Shown here: positions 1-6,844 of the stretch, one piece after another
How positions within the stretch are numbered: the stretch's first letter is position 1
Layout: each line of letters begins with the position of its first letter
DNA from: Mycobacterium sp.
GTDB taxonomy: Bacteria; Actinomycetota; Actinomycetes; Mycobacteriales; Mycobacteriaceae
Assembly (NCBI GenBank): GCA_028706695.1
Contig: JAQTVU010000012.1
Coordinates: 1 to 15,685 of the forward strand
Length of the DNA: 15,685 bases
Direction of reading: 5' to 3'
The notes under the pieces: generated by a model
What the model was told of the DNA's origin: nothing
Databases searched by the model: none
Seen by the model: only the letters and a program-made list of their open reading frames with translations
Program-made: the position numbers and the translations under genes

Positions 1-240
1 ACCTGGTTGACGGTGGCGGCGACGCTGGCGCTGGCGCTGGCGACGGGTTGGCTGTACGCGGCGGTGGCCGTCGCGGCCGGGGTGTGGTTCCTGACGATGG
101 CCCACCAGCTCTACGCCGGGGTCCGGGCGGGTGAGCCGGTCAAGCCGCTGCGGCTGTTCCTGCAGTCCAACAACTACCTGGCCGTGGTGTTTTGTGCGCT
201 GGCGATCGACTCGGCCGTCGCGCTGCCCACGCTGTTCTGA
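1..240 (+). CDS. ctaB: Protoheme IX farnesyltransferase (heme O synthase), 3' end
   Basis: This is the last 79 codons of an open frame that enters from the left edge, so the true start is outside the window. The protein is hydrophobic: there are membrane segments at about residues 5-30 and near the C-terminus, and the ending SNNYLAVVFCALAIDS...LPTLF resembles mycobacterial CtaB as I remember it. CtaB is an integral membrane prenyltransferase (UbiA family) that adds a farnesyl group to heme B to give heme O, which CtaA then converts to heme A for the aa3 cytochrome oxidase. ctaA lies about 1.1 kb away on the opposite strand, which supports the call. The gene converges on the quinone oxidoreductase with a 41-bp gap. 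The catalytic aspartate motifs lie outside the window and cannot be checked. Confidence 0.85.
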   Translation, partial: TWLTVAATLALALATGWLYAAVAVAAGVWFLTMAHQLYAGVRAGEPVKPLRLFLQSNNYLAVVFCALAIDSAVALPTLF

Positions 241-281
241 ATCGGGCGCGGGCTCGGCCGTAACTTCGGATTAGTGCTTGA

Positions 282-1259
282 TTAGGGCTCTAGCACGATC
301 GAGCCCGTGGTCTTGCGCGCCTGAAGATCCCGGTGGGCGCGCGCGGCATCGGCCAGCGGATAGCGCCCGCCGACCTCCACGTGGATCGAGCCCGCGGCGA
401 TCGCGTCGAACAGTTCGGTGGCCCGCCAACTGAACTCGTCGCCGGTGCGGACGAAGTGGGCCAGCGAGGGCCGGGTGAGATACACCGAGCCGGCGGCGTT
501 GAGCCGCTGCGGGTCGACGGGCGGGACCGGCCCGCTGGCGGCGCCGAACAGCGCCAGCGTTCCGCGGACGGCCAGGCTGGCCAGGCTGGCGGCGAACGTG
601 GTCGCGCCCACGCCGTCGTACACCGCCGCCACCCCGGCACCGCCGGTCAGCGCGCGGATCCGCTCGGAGAACTGGGCGGGGTCATCGGGGTCATCGGGAT
701 AGGAGAGCACCTCCTCAGCGCCCGCCGCCCGGGACTTGCGTGCCTTCTCCTCGGTCGAGGCCGTGGTGATCACCCGGGCGCCCAGCAGGCGCGCCCACTG
801 CGTCAGCAGCAGTCCGACGCCGCCGGCGCCCGCGTGCACCAGCACCGTCTCGCCCGCCCGTACCGGATACACCGACTTGAGCAGGTAGTGGGCGGTCAGG
901 CCCTTCAGCAACACGGAAGCCGCCACCTCCGAACTCACGCCGTCGGGCACCTTCGTGGTCAATGACGCTGGCGCTGTGCAGAATTCGGCATAACCGCCGG
1001 ACGCCGCGGCCGTGACCACCCGATCGGCGGTGCAGAAACTCTCAGCGCCGGATTCGGCGACGGTGCCACACGTCTCCGAGCCGGGGATGAACGGCAGCTC
1101 GCGCCGATACTGGCCGGAACGGTAATAGGTGTCAATGTAGTTGACACCGATCGCCTCGGCCCTGATCAGCACCTCGCCGGGGCCGGGCGTGGGTTGGGGC
1201 GCGTCGACGTAACGCAGGACTTCCGGGCCGCCGGTTTCGACGACTTCGATCGCGTGCAT
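282..1259 (-). CDS. qor: Zinc-free quinone oxidoreductase (MDR family)
   Basis: The product is a 325-residue NADPH:quinone oxidoreductase of the medium-chain dehydrogenase/reductase superfamily, cytosolic, reducing quinones or enones with NADPH. The N-terminal half is the GroES-like catalytic domain, with the family pattern GxNYIDTYYRSG at about residues 38-49 and PFIPGSE soon after. The Rossmann part follows, with the nucleotide-binding stretch VLVHAGAGGVG at about residues 142-152. The zinc-ligand set of alcohol dehydrogenases is not evident. Length is usual for the family (about 325). The ATG at 1259 gives the typical QOR beginning MHAIEVVETGGPEVL. It corresponds by position to Rv1454c. 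It is read toward ctaB and is separated by 124 bp from the upstream ctaA 3' end, so it may be transcribed on its own. The 124-bp spacer (1260-1383) shows no feature I can name. Confidence 0.88.
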   Translation of the reverse strand: MHAIEVVETGGPEVLRYVDAPQPTPGPGEVLIRAEAIGVNYIDTYYRSGQYRRELPFIPGSETCGTVAESGAESFCTADRVVTAAASGGYAEFCTAPASLTTKVPDGVSSEVAASVLLKGLTAHYLLKSVYPVRAGETVLVHAGAGGVGLLLTQWARLLGARVITTASTEEKARKSRAAGAEEVLSYPDDPDDPAQFSERIRALTGGAGVAAVYDGVGATTFAASLASLAVRGTLALFGAASGPVPPVDPQRLNAAGSVYLTRPSLAHFVRTGDEFSWRATELFDAIAAGSIHVEVGGRYPLADAARAHRDLQARKTTGSIVLEP

Positions 1260-1383
1260 GTGGCCATCATGCCCGTGCCCGAAGCCGGCCCGCCCGACTC
1301 CCGACTTCCAAATCTGCGACGGGTCTGCACGTGCGGGTGGGCCTACGGGCCGTGCGTTCCGCCAGTTGCAGTCGATCGAGCCG

Positions 1384-2397
1384 TCACCGGCGTTGGGGCC
1401 GTTGGGCGCCGGCTCCCGCGACCGGGTCGAGAGTTTCTTCCTGGCCGGGGAAACCGCGCCGGGCCGTCTCGGGCCGGGCTCGCTCTCGCATCGAGGCCCA
1501 AAGCGCCGCGGTGGCCGCCGTGCACGCCGCCGCGCCCGCGACGTGCAGTGCCACCAGCGCCGCGGGCACCCCGGTGAAGTACTGCGCGGTGCCGACGGCG
1601 GCCTGCGCGCACACCAGGATCAGCAGCACACCGAGGCGCAGCAGGATGGCCCGCTCGGCGCGCACCGCCAGCAGCCCGAAGCCCAGCCCGACCAGCAGCG
1701 CCAGATAGGCGACCAGCAGCGAGGAGTGCAGATGTACCAGGGTGGCGACCTCAATCCTGAGCCGCGGGACCGGCCGGCTGGGGCTGCGGTCACCCGCGTG
1801 CGGGCCGGCGGCGGTCACCAGCGTGCCGGTGACCAGCACCATCGCCAGGTCGACCCCGGTCAGCGCGGTCAGCGCGCGTAGCGGCGCGGCCACCCCTGCC
1901 CGCACCAGCCCTGCCCCACCGGGCTCGCCCACCTTGACGTAGAGCAGCACCGCCAGCCAGACCCTCGTCATCGACGTCAGCAGGTGGAGGGCCACTGTCC
2001 ACCACAGCAGCCCGGTGCGCACGGTGATGCCGCCGACCACCGCCTGCACCACCGCCGACACCGGCATCCGCCACGCGTAGACCAGGATCTCGGTGCGCCG
2101 GCGGGCCCGCGTCAGCACCAGCACCGCCAGCGCCGCGACGATGACCACGGCGAAGGTGACCATCCGGTTGCCGAACTCGACCGCCTGGTGGATGCGCGGC
2201 ACCTCGGCGTGGGCCACCGGGGTGAAGCTGCCCGGGAAGCACTGCGGCCACGTGGGACACCCCAGGCCCGACGCGGTGACGCGCACGATCGCGCCGGTGA
2301 CGGCGATGCCGCCCTGGGTCACGACGACCAGGGCGGCCACCAGCCGCTGAACGCGCAGGCCGGGGTTGGGCAGCAAGTCCACCAACCGCATCAGCAT
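1384..2397 (-). CDS. ctaA: Heme A synthase (COX15/CtaA family)
   Basis: This multi-pass membrane protein converts heme O to heme A. Near the N-terminus is the CtaA signature GGIAVTGAIVRVTASGLGCP followed by TWPQC, and after it the histidine-containing segments EVPRIHQAVEFGNR, ALHLL, LVHLHSS and ALHVAGA, whose histidines are the likely heme ligands. About eight hydrophobic helices are visible. I chose the ATG at 2397 (337 residues). A TTG at 2415 and an ATG at 2391 are in-frame alternatives, and none has a clear Shine-Dalgarno. The last 30 or so residues (rich in Arg, Gly and Ala, ending QRPQRR) go beyond the last helix and appear longer than in M. tuberculosis Rv1456c (about 310 residues from memory). 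It follows the ABC exporter on the same strand after a gap with a hairpin and tandem repeats, so it may or may not share that transcript. Confidence 0.87.
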   Translation of the reverse strand: MLMRLVDLLPNPGLRVQRLVAALVVVTQGGIAVTGAIVRVTASGLGCPTWPQCFPGSFTPVAHAEVPRIHQAVEFGNRMVTFAVVIVAALAVLVLTRARRRTEILVYAWRMPVSAVVQAVVGGITVRTGLLWWTVALHLLTSMTRVWLAVLLYVKVGEPGGAGLVRAGVAAPLRALTALTGVDLAMVLVTGTLVTAAGPHAGDRSPSRPVPRLRIEVATLVHLHSSLLVAYLALLVGLGFGLLAVRAERAILLRLGVLLILVCAQAAVGTAQYFTGVPAALVALHVAGAAACTAATAALWASMRERARPETARRGFPGQEETLDPVAGAGAQRPQRR

Positions 2398-2422
2398 CGC
2401 CTGATCGTAAGCCAACGAAAAC

Positions 2423-2469
2423 TACGGGCTGTAGTACGGGCTGTAGTACGGGTCGTAGTACGGGCGTCG
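2423..2469. repeat. 12-bp tandem repeat, about four copies, upstream of ctaA
   Basis: On the plus strand the unit tacgggctgtag occurs exactly at 2423-2434 and 2435-2446. A copy with a two-base swap (tacgggtcgtag) follows at 2447-2458, and a partial copy at 2459-2469. The array sits 26 bp before the ctaA start codon, inside what would be its leader. Each copy contains GTAGTAC-like elements. I cannot assign a function. It could be a slippage product with variable copy number between strains. Confidence 0.85.
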
Positions 2470-2474
2470 TTCGC

Positions 2475-2531
2475 CGAGACATAAACCACACACACGGGTT
2501 CCGGCGTGTCGTGTGCGTGGTTTATGTGTCG
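2475..2531. repeat. Long inverted repeat (hairpin) between ABC permease and ctaA
   Basis: The arms at 2475-2495 and 2511-2531 pair over 21 positions with two mismatches around a 15-nt loop. The inner 16 bp (cataaaccac.cacac) has a single mismatch, which becomes a G-U pair in minus-strand RNA. The structure lies 20 bp downstream of the permease stop on the minus strand. It could act as a transcription terminator or an mRNA-stabilising 3' structure for the mptB-ABC operon. There is no U-run after it, so classic intrinsic termination is not shown. Confidence 0.75.
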
Positions 2532-2551
2532 CGCCCGGCCCGGCCGGCCGC

Positions 2552-3331
2552 TCAGGTGAACCGGAACCAGCGCCGCGCGGCGAGCGCGCCCAACACACCC
2601 CAGGCCGCGAGCACGCCCACGCCGAACCAGTCCACCGACAAGACCATCGCCCGCGAAAGCGCCTCGGTGAGCGCGCCCGACGGCGTCAACCGGGAAAGCC
2701 ACTTGACCGACGTCGGGATCATGCTGGTTTCGACGGTCAGCGCGCCGAACCCGGCGAAGACGAACCACATCAGGTTGGCCACCGCGAGCACGATCTCGGC
2801 CCGCAGTGTGCCGCCCAGCAGCAGGCCGAGCGCCGCGAACCCCGCGGTGCCCGGGGCGATGATCGCCGCCCCCAGCGCCAAGGCGGCCGGGGCGGGCCGC
2901 CAGCCGAGCGCGAACCCGATGGCGCCCAAGATCACCGACTGCAGAAACACGACGGCGACCACCGCCATCGACTTGCCGGCGACGATTCCCCAGACCGGCA
3001 GGGGCGTGGCGCCCAGCCGCTTCAAAGCACCGTAGCGGCGGTCGAACGCCACCGCGATCGCCTGCCCGGTGAACGCCGTCGAGATCACCGCGAGCGCCAT
3101 GATGACCGGGACGAACGTGGCGGCGCGGTTGTCGCCGAACGAGCCGAGCGGCAGCAGGGTGAGCCCGATCAGCAGCGTGACCGGGATGAACATGGTCAGC
3201 AGCAGTTGTTCGCCGTTGCGCAGCAGCAGCTTGAGCTCCAGGCCGGACTGCGCGGCCAGCATCCGCGGCACCGAGCTGGGACGCGGATCGGGCGCGAAGG
3301 TGCCCGGTGGGAAGACGCTCGATTCGGTCAT
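2552..3331 (-). CDS. ABC-2 type transporter permease
   Basis: This is a 259-residue integral membrane protein with about six hydrophobic segments, the typical build of ABC-2 exporter permeases. The cytosolic N-terminus runs to about residue 40, then come LLTMFIPVTLLIGLTLLPLG, VPVIMALAVISTAF and later helices, ending with a positively charged tail (ARRWFRFT). After the second helix is the family-like stretch AFDRRYGALKRLGATPLP. The ATG at 3331 overlaps the ATPase stop by 4 nt (ATGA), which fixes the start. A longer open frame extends upstream but only as an out-of-frame reading of the ATPase gene. It corresponds by position to Rv1457c, an exporter of unknown substrate labelled as antibiotic transport in M. 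tuberculosis. Co-transcription with mptB hints at a cell-envelope substrate, which is inference only. Confidence 0.88.
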   Translation of the reverse strand: MTESSVFPPGTFAPDPRPSSVPRMLAAQSGLELKLLLRNGEQLLLTMFIPVTLLIGLTLLPLGSFGDNRAATFVPVIMALAVISTAFTGQAIAVAFDRRYGALKRLGATPLPVWGIVAGKSMAVVAVVFLQSVILGAIGFALGWRPAPAALALGAAIIAPGTAGFAALGLLLGGTLRAEIVLAVANLMWFVFAGFGALTVETSMIPTSVKWLSRLTPSGALTEALSRAMVLSVDWFGVGVLAAWGVLGALAARRWFRFT

Positions 3332-4260
3332 GACCGCAACTTCCTGCCGGTGAGCTCCAAGAACACATCCTCGAGGCTGCGCTGCTCCACCCGCATGTCG
3401 GTGGGCAGCACATCGATCTGGGCGCACCACGCGGTGACGGTCGCCAGCACCTGCGGATCGACCGCGCCCTCGACCAGGTACTCGCCCGGCGTCACCTCGG
3501 TGGCCCGGTAGTCCTCGGGCAGGGCGGCGGCCAGCAGCGACAGGTCCAGCCGGGGCGGCGCGGTGAAGCGCAACTGGCCCTTGGCGCCGGTGCGCATCAG
3601 TTCGGCCGGTGTGCCGGCGGCGACCGTGACGCCGTGGTCGACGATGACCAGCCGGTCGGCGAGCTCCTCGGCCTCCTTGAGCTGGTGGGTGGTGAGCACC
3701 ACCGTCACCCCGTCGCGGCGCAGCGCGTCGATCAGCTCCCAGACCAGCAGCCGGGCGTGCGCGTCCAGGCCCGCGGTGGGCTCGTCGAGGAACACCAGCT
3801 CGGGCCGGCCCACCAGCGCGCACGCCAGCGCGAGCCGCTGCTGCTGGCCGCCGGAGAGCCGTCGATAGGTGGTGCGGGCGGCATCGGTGAGCCCCAGGGT
3901 GTCCAACAGCCACGCCGGGTCCAGGGGATCGGCCGCATAGGCGGCGACCAAACCCAGCATCTCGCCGGCGCGTGCCGCGGGGTAGCCGCCGCCACCCTGC
4001 AGCATCACCCCGATCCGGGCGCGCAGGCGGGCGTTGTCGGCGATCGGGTCCAAGCCCAGCACCTGCACCGTGCCGGTGTCCGGCCGCACGAAACCCTCGC
4101 ACATCTCGACCGTCGTCGTCTTCCCGGCCCCGTTGGGGCCCAGCAGGGCGAAGACCTCGGCGGCGTGCACGTCCAGGTCGAGGTCGGAGACGGCCGTGTT
4201 GGCGCCGTACCGCTTGCTCACCCCGCGCAGCCGTACCACTGTTTCGGGGATTCGGGTCAC
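3328..4260 (-). CDS. ABC transporter ATP-binding protein (DrrA-like exporter ATPase)
   Basis: This 310-residue nucleotide-binding subunit powers the permease encoded just downstream. The motifs are all present and in order: Walker A GPNGAGKTT at residues 41-49, ABC signature LSGGQQQRL at about 134-142, Walker B LVFLDEPTAGLD directly after, and switch histidine in TTHQLKEAEE. The C-terminal 90 or so residues form the extra domain seen in ABC-2 exporter ATPases, ending SLEDVFLELTGR, a common feature of that group. The start is GTG at 4260, overlapping the mptB stop by 4 nt (GTGA). The stop overlaps the permease start by 4 nt, so the three genes are translationally coupled. It corresponds to Rv1458c. 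The substrate is not evident from the sequence. Confidence 0.9.
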   Translation of the reverse strand: MTRIPETVVRLRGVSKRYGANTAVSDLDLDVHAAEVFALLGPNGAGKTTTVEMCEGFVRPDTGTVQVLGLDPIADNARLRARIGVMLQGGGGYPAARAGEMLGLVAAYAADPLDPAWLLDTLGLTDAARTTYRRLSGGQQQRLALACALVGRPELVFLDEPTAGLDAHARLLVWELIDALRRDGVTVVLTTHQLKEAEELADRLVIVDHGVTVAAGTPAELMRTGAKGQLRFTAPPRLDLSLLAAALPEDYRATEVTPGEYLVEGAVDPQVLATVTAWCAQIDVLPTDMRVEQRSLEDVFLELTGRKLRS

Positions 4261-5942
4261 GTGGAATCAGCGTAGGCGTCCGGCGCCGCAGGCTGCCGCG
4301 GGGCCTCGGCAGCGCCCGGGACCGGCCGGTCGTCGGGCGCCGCGCTGCCGGCCGGCAGCTGCCGCCACGGCAGACGGTTGTAGGTCAACGCGATGAGCAC
4401 CAGCACGATGACGGTGCTGGCCACGGTGGCATCCACGATCTGGAACAGCGCGAAGCGGTCGCCGTTGGCCGTCGGACCGAAGATGCCGACGACCAGGGTG
4501 ATGAAGATCGCGGCCGCCCGGAACCCCGGGCGGGTCGCCCAGGCGGCCAGCGGAATGATCGCCCACAGCAGGTACCAGGGCTGCACGACGGGAAACAACA
4601 ACACGGTCACGCCCAGCGCGACGCCCAGCCCGCCGATCGGATGCAACCGGCCCCGGAAGACGGCCACCAGCAGCCAGCCGACCATCACCATGATGATCAG
4701 CACACCGATGGCGCGGGTGAGCGCCAGCACCGCGGTGGTGTGGTCGCCGAGGCCGAGCAGAATCCCCACCTGCCCAGTGCCCAGCGCAATCAGGGTGGGC
4801 GGAGACATCCAGCTGCGGACGACGTTGGCGGTGCCCAGCGTGAAGATCCAGCCGAACCCCAGCCCGCTGGCCCAGCCGACCAGCGCCATCACCGCCAACG
4901 ACAGCCCGGTCATCGCGCCGCCCGCCAGCAGCAGTGCGCGCAGGCTGCCCCCGCAGCGGTTGGCCAGCGCCACCGCGACGAACCCGAGCGCCAGCAGCGA
5001 CGGCAGCTTGACCTGCGACGACAGCGTGATCAGGATCACCCCGGCCAGCAGCATGCCCAGCGGTTCCCAATCACGGCCGGGCCGCCACGACCGGGGCAGC
5101 GGCCGCGCGGTATCGATGCCGCGCAGCGCGAACTCGACCCCCGCCAGCATCAGCCCCAGCATCAGTGCCTCGTTGTGGACGCCGGCGACCAGATGCATGA
5201 TCAGCAGTGGACTGGCCGCGCCCAGCCACAGCGCGCTCACCTCGGCCACCCCGCAGCGCCGGGCCAGCCGCGGCGTCGCCCACACGATCATGCCCACCCC
5301 GAGCAGCACCACGACGCGGTGGCAGAGCACCGCGGCGACGATGTTCTCCCCGGTCAAGGCCGAGATTCCGCGCCCGATCCACAGGAACAACGGGCCGTAC
5401 GGCGCCGGCGTCTCCCGCCACAGGCTGGGCACCGAGAGGGTGAACACGTGCGACAGGCCCAGCCCGGAGGCCGGGCCCACCCGGTAGGGATCGAGGCCTT
5501 CCAGTCCTATCTGGCTCTGGGCCAGATAGGAGTAGACGTCCTTGCTGTACATCGGCGGCGCCAGCAGCAGCGGCAGCGTCCACAACAGCAGGGTGCGGTC
5601 CAGGTCACCGCGCGACATCCGGCGGCTGCCCAGCGCGAACCGGCCCAGCATCAACCAGGCCAGCGTCATCATCACCGCCCCGGTGGTGGTCATCGTCAAC
5701 GACACGGTCTGAATCCGCGACGGCAGGTTCAGCAGCCGGACCCCGAACGTCGGGTCCTGCACGACGGGCCGCGCCCCGGCGCCCAGCGCGCCGATCGCCA
5801 TCACCACGGTGCCGGTGGCCCCGAACAGCCGGGTGCGCTGCAGAGCGGTCAGCTCGGTGTCGTTGAGCGGCGAGCCGACCGCCTGCTCGTCGCCGTGCAG
5901 ACGGGCGATCGAGGAGCTCAGCGTGAGCTGGCGGGCTGCCAT
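4257..5942 (-). CDS. mptB: Alpha-(1->6)-mannopyranosyltransferase MptB
   Basis: The product is a 561-residue polytopic membrane glycosyltransferase of the GT-C class, using polyprenyl-phosphate mannose outside the membrane to start the alpha-1,6-mannan backbone of lipomannan and lipoarabinomannan. An extracytoplasmic loop carries an acidic segment, PPMYSKDVYSYLAQSQIG, where GT-C enzymes keep their catalytic Asp. More than ten hydrophobic helices follow. Long stretches match M. tuberculosis Rv1459c as I remember it, including PVVQDPTFGVRLLNLPSRIQ and the end PDAYADST. It is about 30 residues shorter than that protein, apparently because a charged linker near residue 280 is reduced. The start is ATG at 5942. 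It heads the minus-strand operon with the ABC exporter and is divergent from sufR. The family is limited to mycolic-acid bacteria and is a strong clue to the host. Confidence 0.92.
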   Translation of the reverse strand: MAARQLTLSSSIARLHGDEQAVGSPLNDTELTALQRTRLFGATGTVVMAIGALGAGARPVVQDPTFGVRLLNLPSRIQTVSLTMTTTGAVMMTLAWLMLGRFALGSRRMSRGDLDRTLLLWTLPLLLAPPMYSKDVYSYLAQSQIGLEGLDPYRVGPASGLGLSHVFTLSVPSLWRETPAPYGPLFLWIGRGISALTGENIVAAVLCHRVVVLLGVGMIVWATPRLARRCGVAEVSALWLGAASPLLIMHLVAGVHNEALMLGLMLAGVEFALRGIDTARPLPRSWRPGRDWEPLGMLLAGVILITLSSQVKLPSLLALGFVAVALANRCGGSLRALLLAGGAMTGLSLAVMALVGWASGLGFGWIFTLGTANVVRSWMSPPTLIALGTGQVGILLGLGDHTTAVLALTRAIGVLIIMVMVGWLLVAVFRGRLHPIGGLGVALGVTVLLFPVVQPWYLLWAIIPLAAWATRPGFRAAAIFITLVVGIFGPTANGDRFALFQIVDATVASTVIVLVLIALTYNRLPWRQLPAGSAAPDDRPVPGAAEAPRQPAAPDAYADST

Positions 5943-6008
5943 CAGTGCAGCGTAGCCGGACCCGGTGGTCGCGCTGTGAGCAGCGCAACGCCCCGAAACG
6001 GGGACCGG

Positions 6009-6026
6009 CGGTGGACTGATCCACCG
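6009..6026. repeat. Perfect 7-bp palindrome upstream of sufR
   Basis: CGGTGGA and TCCACCG flank a 4-bp centre. The palindrome lies 7 bp upstream of the SufR-type operator and covers the likely -35 region of the sufR promoter. It might be a second regulator site, or the symmetry may be incidental in GC-rich DNA. Confidence 0.5.
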
Positions 6027-6050
6027 AATTGCGTCACACTGGTGTTGTGA
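6012..6050 (+). promoter_or_regulatory. sufR promoter and SufR operator overlapping the start codon
   Basis: The sequence ACACT-ggtgt-TGTGA at 6036-6050 matches the ACACT-N5-TGTGA inverted repeat that I recall as the autoregulatory SufR site in M. tuberculosis. It also reads as the perfect repeat TCACA-N7-TGTGA (6034-6050). It includes the GTG start codon at 6047. A plausible SigA promoter fits around it: TGGACT at 6012-6017, a 17-bp spacer, and CACACT at 6035-6040 with the conserved A and T positions, pointing to a transcript start at or near 6047. SufR bound here would block transcription of the whole suf operon. The promoter boxes are inference; the repeat is directly visible. Confidence 0.7.
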
Positions 6051-6844
6051 AAATCCCGACCACTCACGTCGCCGTGCCCGCGGCGGTTTCGGATGGTCAT
6101 ACCCGGCGGGCCATCGTCCGCCTGCTGCTGGAGTCCGGATCCATCACTGCCGGTGAGATCGGCGATCGGCTCGGCCTGACGGCCGCCGGCGCGCGGCGCC
6201 ATCTCGACGCGCTGATCGACGCGGGCGACGCCGAGTCCACGGCCGCGGCGGCGTGGCAGCAGGCCGGCCGCGGGCGGCCTGCGAAACGCTACCGGCTGAC
6301 CGCGGCGGGCCGGGCCAAGCTCGACCACGCCTACGACGACCTGGCGTCGGCCGCCATGCGGCAGTTGCGGGAGATCGGCGGTGAGGACGCCGTCCGGACG
6401 TTCGCCCGCCGGCGCATCGACGCGATCCTGGCCGGTGTCCGGGGCGCCGACGGCGCCGAGGATACCGAGGTGGAAGCGGCCGCCCAGCGCGTCGCCGGCG
6501 CGCTGACCAAGGCCGGCTACGTCGCCACCACCGCGCGGGTCGGCGGGCCGATCCACGGGGTCCAGATCTGCCAGCACCACTGCCCGGTGTCGCACGTCGC
6601 CGAGGAGTTTCCGGAGTTGTGTGAAGCCGAGCGGCAGGCCATGGCCGAGGTGCTCGGCACCCACGTGCAGCGGTTGGCGACCATCGTCAACGGCGACTGC
6701 GCCTGCACCACCCACGTGCCGCTCACCGTGCCGCATCAGAAGCCGCCCAGCCCGCGCCGCGCCGGCGACGATGCAAGGCCAAGCGATGAGCAGGAGCGGC
6801 GCCACATGACCGAAACCACGAGTATCAAAGGAGCGTCCGTATGA
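6047..6844 (+). CDS. sufR: SufR, Fe-S sensing repressor of the suf operon
   Basis: This is a 265-residue winged-helix transcription factor. The N-terminal 75 or so residues form an ArsR/MarR-like DNA-binding domain (SDGHTRRAIVRLLLESGSIT, then GRPAKRYRLTAAG in the wing). The C-terminal half holds cysteines C175, C179, C192, C218 and C220 (ICQHHCPV..., GDCACTTH), which are the likely ligands for the Fe-S cluster sensed by SufR proteins. In mycobacteria SufR represses the suf operon when Fe-S status is sufficient. I prefer the GTG at 6047, which lacks a Shine-Dalgarno and sits at the predicted transcript start, so the message is probably leaderless. A TTG at 6029 would add six residues but lies inside the promoter. 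The stop overlaps the sufB start by 4 nt. It is equivalent to Rv1460. Confidence 0.9.
   Translation: MKIPTTHVAVPAAVSDGHTRRAIVRLLLESGSITAGEIGDRLGLTAAGARRHLDALIDAGDAESTAAAAWQQAGRGRPAKRYRLTAAGRAKLDHAYDDLASAAMRQLREIGGEDAVRTFARRRIDAILAGVRGADGAEDTEVEAAAQRVAGALTKAGYVATTARVGGPIHGVQICQHHCPVSHVAEEFPELCEAERQAMAEVLGTHVQRLATIVNGDCACTTHVPLTVPHQKPPSPRRAGDDARPSDEQERRHMTETTSIKGASV

Noticed and set aside
2552..4102. 516-residue minus-strand open frame spanning the permease and most of the ATPase gene
   Set aside because: Only its last 259 residues (from 3331) are real protein. The upstream part is an Arg/Gly/Ala-rich out-of-frame reading of the ABC ATPase.
3972..6050. 692-residue plus-strand open frame
   Set aside because: It is low-complexity and rich in Arg, Pro, Gln and His, the antisense shadow of mptB and the ATPase in GC-rich DNA. 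MptB on the other strand is clearly genuine.
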